A DNA stretch of 19,793 bases, taken from positions 6,200 through 25,992 of the forward strand of contig PCAX01000012.1 in NCBI GenBank assembly GCA_002730795.1, read 5' to 3'. How positions within the stretch are numbered: the first letter of the stretch is position 1; each line of letters begins with the position of its first letter. Both the position numbers and the translations under genes were made by a program. The notes under the pieces are model-generated. The model saw nothing but the letters and a program-made list of their open reading frames with translations. It was not told the DNA's origin and did not search any database. Positions 1 through 8,121 of this stretch are shown one piece after another. The stretch is from Chloroflexota bacterium. GTDB taxonomy: Bacteria > Chloroflexota > Dehalococcoidia > Lucifugimonadales > Lucifugimonadaceae.

Positions 1-863
1 GATTTCCGATATCGGTAATTAACATAGAAACACCTTTAGGTGATGTAGACGTAAATGTTCACCCATCAAAATCCGAAGTCAGATTTCTGAGGGAAAATTT
101 AGTATTTTCGCTTTTGTCAAAATCCGTTCATAACGTGATAAATAATATTTCTTTGTCCGAGAACAATAATGTTTTGAGTACCGTGGCCGCACCAATGAAA
201 TTTAATTTAGATGCGATACATAATGATAGGGAAACAACAAATGTGAAAAGCCTTCCTTTATTAGCTCCAAATGATGATAGAAGATTGATTTTCAGAATAT
301 TAGGACAAATAAAAAAAACTTATCTAATTGTTGAAAGCGGAAATAGCTTCTTTTTAATAGATCAACACGCTGCTCATGAAAGAATTGTTTACGATTCTAT
401 GATGAAAGACTATACCAACAATAAAAAAATGTCCCAAGCCTTATTTGATAACACAGTAATCACTTTAACTACTTCGCAAAAAGAAAAACTTTTAGAACAC
501 ATCGAAACATTTAACAATGTTGGTTGGCTCATAGAAGATTTTGGGGACGAGTTAATTTTGGTTCGAGCCATTCCAGTAAATATAAAGAATGATTTGAACT
601 CTTTCAATGTTAAAGATTTGTTAACTACAGCTATTGATCAAATGTCCGTTGATCGTGATCGAAGAAACTGGGAAGAAGACATGTTTGCCTTGTTAGCATG
701 CCACTCGTCAGTGCGGGCTGGTCAGAAATTATCGTGGAACGAAATGAACGCGTTGGTAAGCCAACTGGAATCTACAGACTATCCTCAATCTTGTCCTCAT
801 GGTCGGCCAACGATGATTGAGTATGATTATAAAACCGTTGCGAAGAAATTTCTTAGGACGTAA
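1..863 (+). CDS. mutL: DNA mismatch repair protein MutL, C-terminal part (5' end outside window)
   Basis: The reading frame is open from base 3 and runs without a stop to TAA at 861-863, so the gene begins upstream of the window. The start of the fragment contains the DVNVHPSKSEVRF signature (about 48-92) that closes the GHKL ATPase region of MutL/PMS proteins. A short linker of about 60-70 residues follows, then the C-terminal dimerisation/endonuclease domain. The metal-site motifs are visible: DQHAAHE from base 360, ACHSSVRAG near 696, CPHGRPT from 792, and a terminal FLRT that matches the FxR motif. This set is typical of MutL proteins that nick DNA themselves in organisms without MutH. 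The last acidic residue of the DQHA(x)2E(x)4E motif is Asp instead of Glu, a conservative change. The protein acts in the cytoplasm with MutS in post-replicative mismatch repair. Its stop codon directly abuts that of the convergent SMP-30-like gene. Confidence 0.95.
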   Translation, partial: FPISVINIETPLGDVDVNVHPSKSEVRFLRENLVFSLLSKSVHNVINNISLSENNNVLSTVAAPMKFNLDAIHNDRETTNVKSLPLLAPNDDRRLIFRILGQIKKTYLIVESGNSFFLIDQHAAHERIVYDSMMKDYTNNKKMSQALFDNTVITLTTSQKEKLLEHIETFNNVGWLIEDFGDELILVRAIPVNIKNDLNSFNVKDLLTTAIDQMSVDRDRRNWEEDMFALLACHSSVRAGQKLSWNEMNALVSQLESTDYPQSCPHGRPTMIEYDYKTVAKKFLRT

Positions 864-1724
864 TTAATTGTTTCCAATCGGTAATTTTATACCGGGTAGA
901 TCATTTTTGAATGTATGGACAGCTGACTGTAACCCTGAACATACATATAATGTTTTATTATCAGGACCTCCGAAAGCGAGATTTTCTGGTTGCCAATTTG
1001 GGACATGGAAAAGATCCAGCATTTCGCCTTTTTTATCCAACTTAGCTATCGAGTGAATTCCAGGCAGGCAAACCAGTATGTTTTCCTCAATATCAATCGC
1101 AATGCCATCTGGTCGCCCAGGTTCTTTAAATCTCCTTACCAAGCGTTGATTGATCGCTTGAGATTCTTTTGTTTGTAAATTAGTTGCTATTAAACGATTT
1201 GCCTTACTTTCTGAAACGATCACTTCGGATTTATCGTAAGAAATGGCAATGCCGTTTGGATAAGCAAGGTCAGTGATAAATGGTTCAGTAATACCAGTTG
1301 TATCAACTTTGAAAACTGGACTCATCGAGGGGTCGGGTGGTGGCAGTCGCAAGGGATCAGTGAAAAGCAAACTACCATCTTCCATGACACAAATATCATT
1401 CGGACCAGAAAATGAAGCACCATCATAATTGTCTGTGTAAACTTCAGGTTTTCCCTTCCCGGAGTATCGTAATATAGATTTTGAACCTGCATCAGCGATA
1501 TACATCTCACCATCGTTTCCGAAAGCTAATCCATTTGGTCTTCCAGATAAGGTTAAAACAGTTGAGACTTGATCATCGCTGGATATTTTCAAAATGCTGG
1601 CATTATCAGAACTTACAAAATACATACAACCGTCCGGACCTAAAGCGGGTCCCTCAGGACCTTCTATGCCTGAAGCTAAAGGTTTGAAACCTCTGGGCCT
1701 GTGAATTAATTCATTTGGATTCAT
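864..1724 (-). CDS. SMP-30/gluconolactonase-like beta-propeller protein
   Basis: This 286-residue protein has the repeat pattern of a six-bladed beta-propeller of the SMP-30/gluconolactonase/LRE family. Recurrent blades carry motifs such as GPEGPALGPDG (about 22-32), GRPNGLAFGNDGEMYIAD, GPNDICVMEDGSLLFTDP, YPNGIAISYDKSEV and GRPDGIAIDIEENILV. The Glu before GP near residue 24, the Asn in YPNG and the Asp in RPDG sit where the family binds its divalent metal. Members hydrolyse sugar lactones or other esters and lactones; the substrate here cannot be read from the sequence. No signal peptide is apparent, so a cytoplasmic location is likely. The ATG at 1722-1724 is the only sensible start, but no Shine-Dalgarno sequence precedes it. 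The gene stands alone, divergent from the menaquinone operon, with a candidate promoter at 1808-1836, and its stop touches the mutL stop. Confidence 0.82.
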   Translation of the reverse strand: MNPNELIHRPRGFKPLASGIEGPEGPALGPDGCMYFVSSDNASILKISSDDQVSTVLTLSGRPNGLAFGNDGEMYIADAGSKSILRYSGKGKPEVYTDNYDGASFSGPNDICVMEDGSLLFTDPLRLPPPDPSMSPVFKVDTTGITEPFITDLAYPNGIAISYDKSEVIVSESKANRLIATNLQTKESQAINQRLVRRFKEPGRPDGIAIDIEENILVCLPGIHSIAKLDKKGEMLDLFHVPNWQPENLAFGGPDNKTLYVCSGLQSAVHTFKNDLPGIKLPIGNN

Positions 1725-1807
1725 ATATTTATTTCTATCACATATATTTGAAACCGCTATATCAATCTAATCCCACACAAAATAAAATGGATGAAGAAAA
1801 ATGTTAA

Positions 1808-1836
1808 AATATACATTTTGTTTTAAGAGCAAACAA
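1808..1836 (-). promoter_or_regulatory. Candidate sigma-70-type promoter for the SMP-30-like gene
   Basis: On the minus strand, TTGTTT (complement of 1831-1836) is followed after exactly 17 bp by TATATT (complement of 1808-1813). This would give a leader of roughly 75-80 nt before the ATG at 1724. The -35 box overlaps a small perfect inverted repeat, CAAAC-AA-GTTTG, at 1830-1841. The call rests on hexamer similarity in AT-rich DNA, so chance is a real alternative. Confidence 0.35.
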
Positions 1837-1870
1837 GTTTGGTTGTATCTTTGAACGGATTATAAGGTCA

Positions 1871-2740
1871 ATGAATCAAGCGGAAAAATCCCTAGCTCAT
1901 TTTCGAATCATTGCTGAAACTATAAAAATTGAGCACACAATTTTTGCCTTGCCTTTTGCTCTTGTTGCTTTTTTTATGACAACACAGAGTGCTTCACAAC
2001 TAACAGACTTTTTTTGGGTATTTGTCGTTATGGTCTCTATGCGTACCTTCGTTATGTTTTCAAACCGTTTAATAGACAGGAAGATTGACGGGTTAAATAT
2101 ACGTACTGCCAACCGTCCTTTAGTTGATGGAAGGCTGTCACTGTTGTCGGGGCAGGTTTATGCTGTTATTTCGGTGTTAATTTTTTTATTCGCTGTGTCT
2201 AGGCTACATACTTTGGCATGGTTTTTAACCCCTGTTCCGATAGCATTGGCAATAATCTATCCATACCTTAAGAGGTTTACATGGCTGTGTCATTTCGGAA
2301 TTGGTCTTATTTATTTAATAGTCCCGCCTGCCGTTCAGATAGCGCTCACTGGAGACTTTTCTTTATGGAGTGTACTTTTAGGAATTGCAGCTGGGTTGTG
2401 GGTTTCAGGGTTCGATATACTATACGGAATTTTTGATATACAGAATGATCGTAGATTAGGAATTCATTCCATACCTGCTAGGTTTGGTTTACCCTCGGCC
2501 TTAAGAATCACAAAAATCCTATATTTTACTACGATCATTCTCATTATTTTAACCGGATATATTTATGGGTTTGGCTTGATTTATTATGTTGGAGTTATTG
2601 CCACCGCTTTGTTACTATCATACGAAAATTACATATTGAAACCTGAAGATATGTCACGCTTGAATACAGCTTTCTTCACAGTAAATGGATTAATTGCCAT
2701 AATCTTTTTTGTATTTTCAGTTGGAGACATTTTCATATAA
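1871..2740 (+). CDS. mqnP: UbiA-family prenyltransferase of futalosine menaquinone pathway (MqnP-like)
   Basis: This is a 289-residue integral membrane protein with about eight or nine hydrophobic segments. It carries the two aspartate-rich motifs of UbiA prenyltransferases: N65-RLI-D69-RKI-D73, followed by RTANRPL, and D182-ILYGIF-D189-IQN-D193. These bind Mg2+ and the polyprenyl diphosphate. The family attaches a polyprenyl chain to an aromatic acid in the cytoplasmic membrane. The UbiX/UbiD/MqnE/A/C/D neighbours indicate that the acceptor is the dihydroxynaphthoate product of the futalosine route, not 4-hydroxybenzoate; that assignment is inference from context. The ATG at 1871 is the first gene of the operon, with only a close AAGG at 1864-1867 as a possible ribosome site. 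Its TAA overlaps the ubiX ATG by one base (TAATG). Confidence 0.88.
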   Translation: MNQAEKSLAHFRIIAETIKIEHTIFALPFALVAFFMTTQSASQLTDFFWVFVVMVSMRTFVMFSNRLIDRKIDGLNIRTANRPLVDGRLSLLSGQVYAVISVLIFLFAVSRLHTLAWFLTPVPIALAIIYPYLKRFTWLCHFGIGLIYLIVPPAVQIALTGDFSLWSVLLGIAAGLWVSGFDILYGIFDIQNDRRLGIHSIPARFGLPSALRITKILYFTTIILIILTGYIYGFGLIYYVGVIATALLLSYENYILKPEDMSRLNTAFFTVNGLIAIIFFVFSVGDIFI

Positions 2741-3354
2741 TGGGGATTTACGTACTTGCCATAACCGGTGCTAGCGGATCTAGGTATGCAAGTTTACTAG
2801 CAAATAGAATTGTTACGAATGGACACAAATTGAAAGTGGTTGTGTCGGGCTCTGGACGGGAAGTTATTGGAGAAGAAGAATCTATTTCGTTGAGTGGGAA
2901 TATAAAATTGGACCGTGATCCTTTTCTAGAATGGATAGATGTTACTGAAGCCAGTACAGAAGTGGAATTAATCGATGAAAAGAATGTGGGTGCGTCAATA
3001 GCCTCAGGATCATTCCAACATAATGGTATGATAGTCGTTCCTTGCTCTGGGGGAACTCTAGGTAGAATAAGTAATGGTATATCTTCTAATGTAATTGATA
3101 GGGCGGCATTGGTGTGTTTGAAAGAAAGGCGAAAAATAATTTTAGTAACGCGTGAAACTCCGCTTGGTTTAATTGACATTGAAAATATGAGAAAGGTGAC
3201 TGAAGCGGGAGCGCTCCTTATGCCTGCGTCCCCGGGTTTTTACCATAAGCCCGAAACGATAGATGATTTAATATCGTTCATAGTGGATAGAATTTTAGAT
3301 CACTTGGGTATAGAAAATCAAAATAGCGTTAGGTGGGTTGGTAAAAAAGATTGA
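2740..3354 (+). CDS. ubiX: UbiX-type flavin prenyltransferase
   Basis: This 204-residue flavoprotein has a Rossmann-like fold. It shows the N-terminal TGASGSRYA loop (residues 9-17), VVSGSGRE (34-41), PCSGGTLGRISNG (101-113), RETPLG (138-143) and MPASPGFYHKPET (161-173), all signatures of UbiX/Pad1. The family transfers a dimethylallyl group from dimethylallyl (mono)phosphate to reduced FMN, making prenyl-FMN, the cofactor that UbiD-type decarboxylases require. The length is normal for the family. The ubiD gene lies immediately downstream, as expected for the cofactor/enzyme pair, and here it presumably serves the menaquinone decarboxylation step. The ATG overlaps the prenyltransferase stop by one base, which suggests translational coupling. 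Some authors call the menaquinone-dedicated copy mqnM. Confidence 0.93.
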   Translation: MGIYVLAITGASGSRYASLLANRIVTNGHKLKVVVSGSGREVIGEEESISLSGNIKLDRDPFLEWIDVTEASTEVELIDEKNVGASIASGSFQHNGMIVVPCSGGTLGRISNGISSNVIDRAALVCLKERRKIILVTRETPLGLIDIENMRKVTEAGALLMPASPGFYHKPETIDDLISFIVDRILDHLGIENQNSVRWVGKKD

Positions 3355-3376
3355 AATTGTTAGAGAGATGTATGAC

Positions 3377-5137
3377 ATGTTCCAAGATTTGAAATCTTTT
3401 TTAAAAAGACTCCAGACCGAAAACGAATTGGTGACAATCCAATCGGAAGTGGACCCAATACTTGAGATATCAGAAATAGCTGGTCGGGCGGTAAAAGAAA
3501 ACAGACCCGCTATCCTTTTTGAAAATGTAAAAGGTTCCAATTACCCAGTTGTCGTAAACTGTTTGGCATCAGAACGTCGTATCGAATTGGCTCTTGGGCG
3601 CCATCCATCTCAGATAAGTGAAGAATTATATAATTTGATAGACGACTTAAATCCACCGAAAATAAAATATTTTTGGGATAACAGATCAACCATTTTTACC
3701 ATGTTGAAAAATATCCGTCCGAAATTTCAAAGAACCAAAGGTCAATTGAACAGTTATTCAGATACTAATTTAGATGGGATACCCATTCTTAAATGTTGGC
3801 CGAACGATGCAGGACGGTTCATAACACTGCCTTTGGTGTTTACCACTGACCCAGTTTCCAACAAAGCTAATGTGGGTATTTATCGTATGCAAGTCTACGA
3901 TAATATGACTACGGGATTACACATGCAGATACAGAAAGGAGGCGGATTTCATTACCACAATGCTGAGAAATTAAATGTTCCATTAGAGGTTGCTGTGACA
4001 ATAGGTAATGACCCAGCTACATTGTTATCGGCTATTATGCCCCTTCCTGAAGGAATTGACGAGTTGATGTTCGCTGGATTAATTAGAGGTGGTCGAACAA
4101 GTTTGAAAAAAGGAGAATCAGTTAACTTGAATTATCCTGCCAATTCCGAATTTGTGTTGGAAGGGTTCGTTAGACCAGGACGTAGAAGAGAGGAAGGTCC
4201 GTTTGGTGACCATTTTGGCCATTATTCTCTTAAATCGCCGCATCCCATTTTTGAAATAACTAAAATACTGAGAAAACCACATCCTATATATGCTGCTACA
4301 GTTGTAGGAAGGCCTCCCCAAGAAGATAGGTATATGGGTGACGCTGTTCAGAAGATTACTAAACCATTTATTAGGCTTTTAAGGAAAGAAGTAGTCGATT
4401 TATGGGCATACTTCGAGACAGGATTTCATAACCTGCTTGTAGTTGCTGTCGAACAAAGATACGCTCGTGAAGCATTAAAAACTGCATACGGAATTTTTGG
4501 TGAAGGACAGCTCTCACTAACTAAAACTTTAATACTTGTTGACGGAAATGTTGATCCATCGGATAAAACGAAGGTGCTACAAGAAATCAGACGTAATTTT
4601 GATTCGTCAAAAGATTTTCACCTAGTAAGTAAGACTTTCATTGATACGTTGGATTTCACCGGTGAATCTCAACACAAAGGTTCTAAAATGATAATTAACG
4701 CGACAACATATAAGGAAAAAATACCAAGACCAAAGGCAGTTCCCATACCAGCGAACATAGAATTTTTGGTTAAAGGTATCGATAAGGTTAGATTGATTGG
4801 TAACACTTTGTTGGTGGTTCAGACTAAATTGGATGGAAAAAAAATTATCAATGACTTGGTTAAACATCCTTTGATGAAACAGTTGAAAATCATAGTTGCT
4901 GTGTCAGATGACATCGATATTAAAAATAACACCGACTTGTTGTGGGGAATTTTTACACGGTTTGATCCAGCTATCGATGTAACGTTTGCAAAAATTGATT
5001 TCGATGGAATAAAACCAGTTTATGAGGGAGTGATGGGTATAGATGCCACTTGGAAATCTGGTTATCCAGAACCACTTAAAATGGATGAGTCGGTAATTAG
5101 AAAGGTTGAATCAAATTGGGACAGTTATTGGAATTAG
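3377..5137 (+). CDS. ubiD: UbiD-family decarboxylase, menaquinone type (MqnL-like)
   Basis: This is a prenyl-FMN-dependent decarboxylase of UbiD type. It opens with the family start MFQDLKSFLKRL, then shows NVGIYRMQVYDNMTTGLHMQ, GRRREEGPFGDHFGHYS (the Glu-Arg-Glu active-site region) and a long C-terminal domain ending in WKSGYPEPLKMD. At about 586 residues it resembles the long actinobacterial-type menaquinone decarboxylases more than E. coli UbiD. It probably removes the carboxylate from the prenylated dihydroxynaphthoate, using the cofactor made by the adjacent UbiX. I chose the ATG at 3377 because it gives the canonical N-terminus and has AGAGAG nine bases upstream. ATG 3368 and TTG 3338 (overlapping ubiX by 17 bases) are in-frame alternatives. 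The 3' end overlaps mqnE. Confidence 0.9.
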   Translation: MFQDLKSFLKRLQTENELVTIQSEVDPILEISEIAGRAVKENRPAILFENVKGSNYPVVVNCLASERRIELALGRHPSQISEELYNLIDDLNPPKIKYFWDNRSTIFTMLKNIRPKFQRTKGQLNSYSDTNLDGIPILKCWPNDAGRFITLPLVFTTDPVSNKANVGIYRMQVYDNMTTGLHMQIQKGGGFHYHNAEKLNVPLEVAVTIGNDPATLLSAIMPLPEGIDELMFAGLIRGGRTSLKKGESVNLNYPANSEFVLEGFVRPGRRREEGPFGDHFGHYSLKSPHPIFEITKILRKPHPIYAATVVGRPPQEDRYMGDAVQKITKPFIRLLRKEVVDLWAYFETGFHNLLVVAVEQRYAREALKTAYGIFGEGQLSLTKTLILVDGNVDPSDKTKVLQEIRRNFDSSKDFHLVSKTFIDTLDFTGESQHKGSKMIINATTYKEKIPRPKAVPIPANIEFLVKGIDKVRLIGNTLLVVQTKLDGKKIINDLVKHPLMKQLKIIVAVSDDIDIKNNTDLLWGIFTRFDPAIDVTFAKIDFDGIKPVYEGVMGIDATWKSGYPEPLKMDESVIRKVESNWDSYWN

Positions 5138-6234
5138 CGAAAATTGAAACGCCGAATATTGAATTTAAGGATAAGTTATTAATACCTATTTGGGAGAAAA
5201 TGGTTTCTCGTTTACGGGTTTCAGAAAAAGAAGGAATCCAACTTCTAGAAACTGAAGATTTTTCGGCTGTTGGTCTGATGGCGGCATTCGCAGCAAAACA
5301 AATATCTGGCAACAAAGTATTTTTTGTTTTGAACCGTCATATAAATCCTACAAATATATGTGTGCTGAGTTGTAAATTTTGTGATTTTGCAAAAAAACCG
5401 GGTGAAAATGATGCCTACGAGATGTCAATTGACGAGATTTTGAATCAGATAGACGAAAATATAAGTGAAGTACATATAGTGGGGGGGCATCATCCAACTT
5501 GGGAATTTGATCACTATGTCAATATGGTTCGATCAATACACGATAAATTTCCTGATGTACAAATCAAAGCTTTTACTGCTTCTGAAATCGATTATTTTCA
5601 CCGTAGATGGAAGGTGACCCCTGAAGAATCTTTAACTACTTTAAAAGAAGCTGGATTACAAACTATGCCTGGTGGTGGAGCTGAGGTTTTTTCCGACAGA
5701 ATCCATAAAATGCTTTTACCAGGAAAAGCAAACGAAAATAGGTGGCTAGAGATTCATAAAATTGCCCATAAAATGGGAATAAAATCTAACTGTACCTTAC
5801 TTTACGGTCATATCGAGACTTTTGAAGAAAGAATCAGACATTTGATTAAACTTAGGGAATTGCAGGATGAAACCGGTGGGTTTCTAGCATTTATTCCTCT
5901 CGAATATCAAGTAGGCTCTACATTTTTGAGACGTAGGCATACTCCACCGCTTGACGATTTAAAAATGATTGCTGCATCAAGGATAATGTTGGATAACATC
6001 AAATATATAAAGAGTTATTGGGTTATGTTGGGAGAAGCCACTGCTAGTATAGGATTGAACTTTGGCGCTAATGACCTTGATGGCACTATTGGGGAAGAAA
6101 AAATTGCTCATGCTGCTCTCGCCGATTCTCCTCTAGGAAGAGCGAGAGAGAAGATGGTATTGTCTATACAGGATGCTGATCGTATTCCTGTTGAACGGGA
6201 TGCCTTATATAACGAAATTCGTGTGTACGATTAA
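5116..6234 (+). CDS. mqnE: Aminofutalosine synthase MqnE (radical SAM)
   Basis: This 372-residue radical SAM protein has the cluster-binding motif C82-VLS-C86-KF-C89, preceded by NRHINPTNIC as in MqnE and related enzymes. MPGGGAEVFSDRIHKMLLPGK, TLLYGHIET and FIPLEYQ are further family signatures. MqnE adds the adenosyl radical of SAM to 3-[(1-carboxyvinyl)oxy]benzoate, with loss of CO2, giving 6-amino-6-deoxyfutalosine, the second step of the futalosine menaquinone pathway. The start is inferred to be TTG at 5116, with AAAGG at 5101-5105 ten bases upstream; TTG 5128 is an alternative. The gene overlaps the ubiD end by 22 bases, and its TAA shares one base with the mqnA ATG. Its paralogue mqnC lies two genes downstream. 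Confidence 0.93.
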   Translation: MGQLLELAKIETPNIEFKDKLLIPIWEKMVSRLRVSEKEGIQLLETEDFSAVGLMAAFAAKQISGNKVFFVLNRHINPTNICVLSCKFCDFAKKPGENDAYEMSIDEILNQIDENISEVHIVGGHHPTWEFDHYVNMVRSIHDKFPDVQIKAFTASEIDYFHRRWKVTPEESLTTLKEAGLQTMPGGGAEVFSDRIHKMLLPGKANENRWLEIHKIAHKMGIKSNCTLLYGHIETFEERIRHLIKLRELQDETGGFLAFIPLEYQVGSTFLRRRHTPPLDDLKMIAASRIMLDNIKYIKSYWVMLGEATASIGLNFGANDLDGTIGEEKIAHAALADSPLGRAREKMVLSIQDADRIPVERDALYNEIRVYD

Positions 6235-6992
6235 TGAATAACAAAAATGTTCTTACGGTCGGACATATGACTTATTTAAATTCGGAAGTTTTTTACCACA
6301 ACTTAGCGCAGGGGCCTTGGAATTTAATAGCATGCCCTCCTAGAAAAATGACTCGGTTGGTAATTCAAGGAAAAATAGATGTTGGTCCCATTCCGATAGT
6401 TGATATATTTAAATTTGAAAATTTACTGTCACCAGTGGCTAATTTAGGGGTTGCTACTTTTGGGCCAGCGAAAAGCGTATTCATTTTTTCAAAAGTTCCC
6501 ATCGCCGACATTTCAGGGAAAGTGGTTGCGTTAACTAGCCACTCTTCCACTTCTATAAAATTATTAAAGATACTTTTTTCAGATTATTGGAAAGTAGAAA
6601 ATTTAACTTATGTGGACGATCACGAGGAACACGATGCCATTTTGTTGATTGGTGATTTAGCGATCCAAACAAAAAAATTAGGTTTATACCGATATTGCTA
6701 TGATCTCGGATCAGCTTGGACTGAAATGACTGACAAACCCTTTGTTTTTGCCCAGTGGGTTGCTAGAAGGGATATAGACAGAGGTCTTCTTGAACAGTTT
6801 TCGTCAGATTTACACCGGGGGATGAAAATATCACTCAAATCATTGAATAAAATTATTGCTAAAAGACGTAACAACTTTTTTGATGATGATGAAATTAGAA
6901 ATTACATCAACAATTTTGTTTACGAAATAGGTCACAGAGAAAAACAAGGGTTGAGGTCGTTTAAAAAGATACTAGAAGATAAAGGTATCTGA
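6234..6992 (+). CDS. mqnA: Chorismate dehydratase MqnA
   Basis: This 252-residue protein of the MqnA/MqnD periplasmic-binding-protein-like fold lacks any signal peptide, consistent with a cytoplasmic enzyme. The N-terminal VGHMTYLNSEVF and the IDVGPIPIVDIF segment correspond to the family's YLN and DVGLxPxxE regions. KSVFIFSKVPI, TSHSSTSIKLLKIL and DLGSAWTEMTDKPFVFAQWV follow the usual order. MqnA dehydrates chorismate to 3-[(1-carboxyvinyl)oxy]benzoate and so commits chorismate to menaquinone. The ATG overlaps the mqnE stop (TAATG), and mqnC begins 17 bases after its TGA. Its place between mqnE and mqnC separates it from the sister protein MqnD encoded later in the operon. Confidence 0.9.
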   Translation: MNNKNVLTVGHMTYLNSEVFYHNLAQGPWNLIACPPRKMTRLVIQGKIDVGPIPIVDIFKFENLLSPVANLGVATFGPAKSVFIFSKVPIADISGKVVALTSHSSTSIKLLKILFSDYWKVENLTYVDDHEEHDAILLIGDLAIQTKKLGLYRYCYDLGSAWTEMTDKPFVFAQWVARRDIDRGLLEQFSSDLHRGMKISLKSLNKIIAKRRNNFFDDDEIRNYINNFVYEIGHREKQGLRSFKKILEDKGI

Positions 6993-7009
6993 CCTTTGGG
7001 GTAAACAAT

Positions 7010-8101
7010 ATGGACGATAAAGTAAAACAAAATATCATTAATGGGAATAGATTAGAAAAAGATGAAGGGGAATATTTACTAAACGGTGTTGATTTGTTGG
7101 AACTGGCACCTATGGCTGACTTTGTGAGAAAGAAGCACAACCCCTCTAATGCGGTAACATATGTTGTAGACACAAACCTAAACTATACTAATTTGTGTGA
7201 CGCATATTGTTCTTTTTGCGCTTTTTATAGGACTGATCCTAAAGATCCATCTGCCTATACATACACTGTATCTGACATCATGCAAAAAATACAACGTGTA
7301 GTACCCTATGGAGTGCGGACGGTTTTGATGCAAGGCGGTCTAAACAATGAAATTCCTTTTTCTTATTACATTGATATGGTAAAGGAAACGATAAAACGTT
7401 TTCCTAGTATTACACCTCACTATTGGTCAGCTCCAGAGATAATAAAAATGTCGGAAATTTCCGGTAAAACTACTAAATCTGTATTGGAAGCATTGTTCGA
7501 AGCAGGGCAACGGACAATGCCTGGTGGAGGATCAGAAATTCTTTCTAACAAAGTTAAAAAAAAGATTTCCCGATTTAAACCGAAAAATAGCGTTGAACAA
7601 TGGACCGAAATCCATTTGGATGCTCATGAGGTTGGGTTTAAAACCACCGCAACAATGATGTATGGACACGTTGAAACAGATGCTGACATTATCGAAACCT
7701 TAGGTCATATCCGTGATGTACAAGACAAAGCTATGCAGTATGATAACGGCGGAGGATTTACCGCTTTCATACCATGGTCATTCAAAAAAGATTTTACTGC
7801 CTTGTCAAAAAAGATAGCAAATGAAGCTGGACCAAATCGGTATCTAAAAATTATAGCTGTTTCTAGAATATTTCTAGATAACATACCTCATATACAGGCC
7901 TCTTGGTTTTCAGAAGGCAAAAAGACCGGTCAGGTAGCTTTAAAATTTGGAGCAGACGATTTTGGAGGAACATTATTTGATGAAAATGTCATGCTCGCTG
8001 CTGGATTTTATAATAGGACCAGTAAAGATGAGTTGGTTCAAATGATCGAAGATGCTGGGTATACACCTACTGAAAGGTTAACGGATTATACACTGGTATA
8101 A
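7010..8101 (+). CDS. mqnC: Cyclic dehypoxanthine futalosine synthase MqnC (radical SAM)
   Basis: This 363-residue radical SAM enzyme has C63-DAY-C67-SF-C70 in the context NLNYTNLCDAYCSFCAFYR, diagnostic for MqnC. Further signatures are QGGLNNEIPF, APEIIKMSEISGKT, RTMPGGGSEILS, TATMMYGHVET and GGGFTAFIPWSF. The enzyme cyclises dehypoxanthine futalosine to the spiro compound that MqnD then opens. The sequence is clearly related to MqnE in the same operon, including the shared MPGGG(A/S)E motif and the C-terminal FGA(N/D)DxxGT segment, but has the longer, MqnC-specific (F/Y)CAFYR cluster context. ATG 7010 follows the mqnA stop by 17 bases; upstream TTTGGGG may act as a loose ribosome site. Confidence 0.94.
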   Translation: MDDKVKQNIINGNRLEKDEGEYLLNGVDLLELAPMADFVRKKHNPSNAVTYVVDTNLNYTNLCDAYCSFCAFYRTDPKDPSAYTYTVSDIMQKIQRVVPYGVRTVLMQGGLNNEIPFSYYIDMVKETIKRFPSITPHYWSAPEIIKMSEISGKTTKSVLEALFEAGQRTMPGGGSEILSNKVKKKISRFKPKNSVEQWTEIHLDAHEVGFKTTATMMYGHVETDADIIETLGHIRDVQDKAMQYDNGGGFTAFIPWSFKKDFTALSKKIANEAGPNRYLKIIAVSRIFLDNIPHIQASWFSEGKKTGQVALKFGADDFGGTLFDENVMLAAGFYNRTSKDELVQMIEDAGYTPTERLTDYTLV

Positions 8102-8103
8102 CC

Positions 8104-8121
8104 GGGGAGGTCATTAACTTG
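8104..8121 (+). promoter_or_regulatory. Strong ribosome-binding site setting a TTG start for mqnD
   Basis: GGGGAGG at 8104-8110 lies eight bases before TTG 8119-8121. It is the best Shine-Dalgarno match in this operon and supports TTG as the mqnD start; no in-frame ATG lies near. Confidence 0.65.

Noticed and set aside
879..894. Hairpin CGGTA-ATTTTA-TACCG just after the mutL stop
   Set aside because: The stem is only five pairs, lies in the coding end of the SMP-30-like gene, and lacks a following T tract on either strand, so it is not called a terminator.
2748..3179. 143-codon open frame antisense to ubiX
   Set aside because: It is fully inside a well-supported ubiX gene, has no recognisable family motifs, and its composition mirrors the codons of the sense strand.
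5116..8101. mqnE and mqnC as a recent tandem duplication
   Set aside because: They share the radical SAM fold and a few motifs but differ through most of their length and have different conserved cluster contexts. They are ancient paralogues separated by mqnA.
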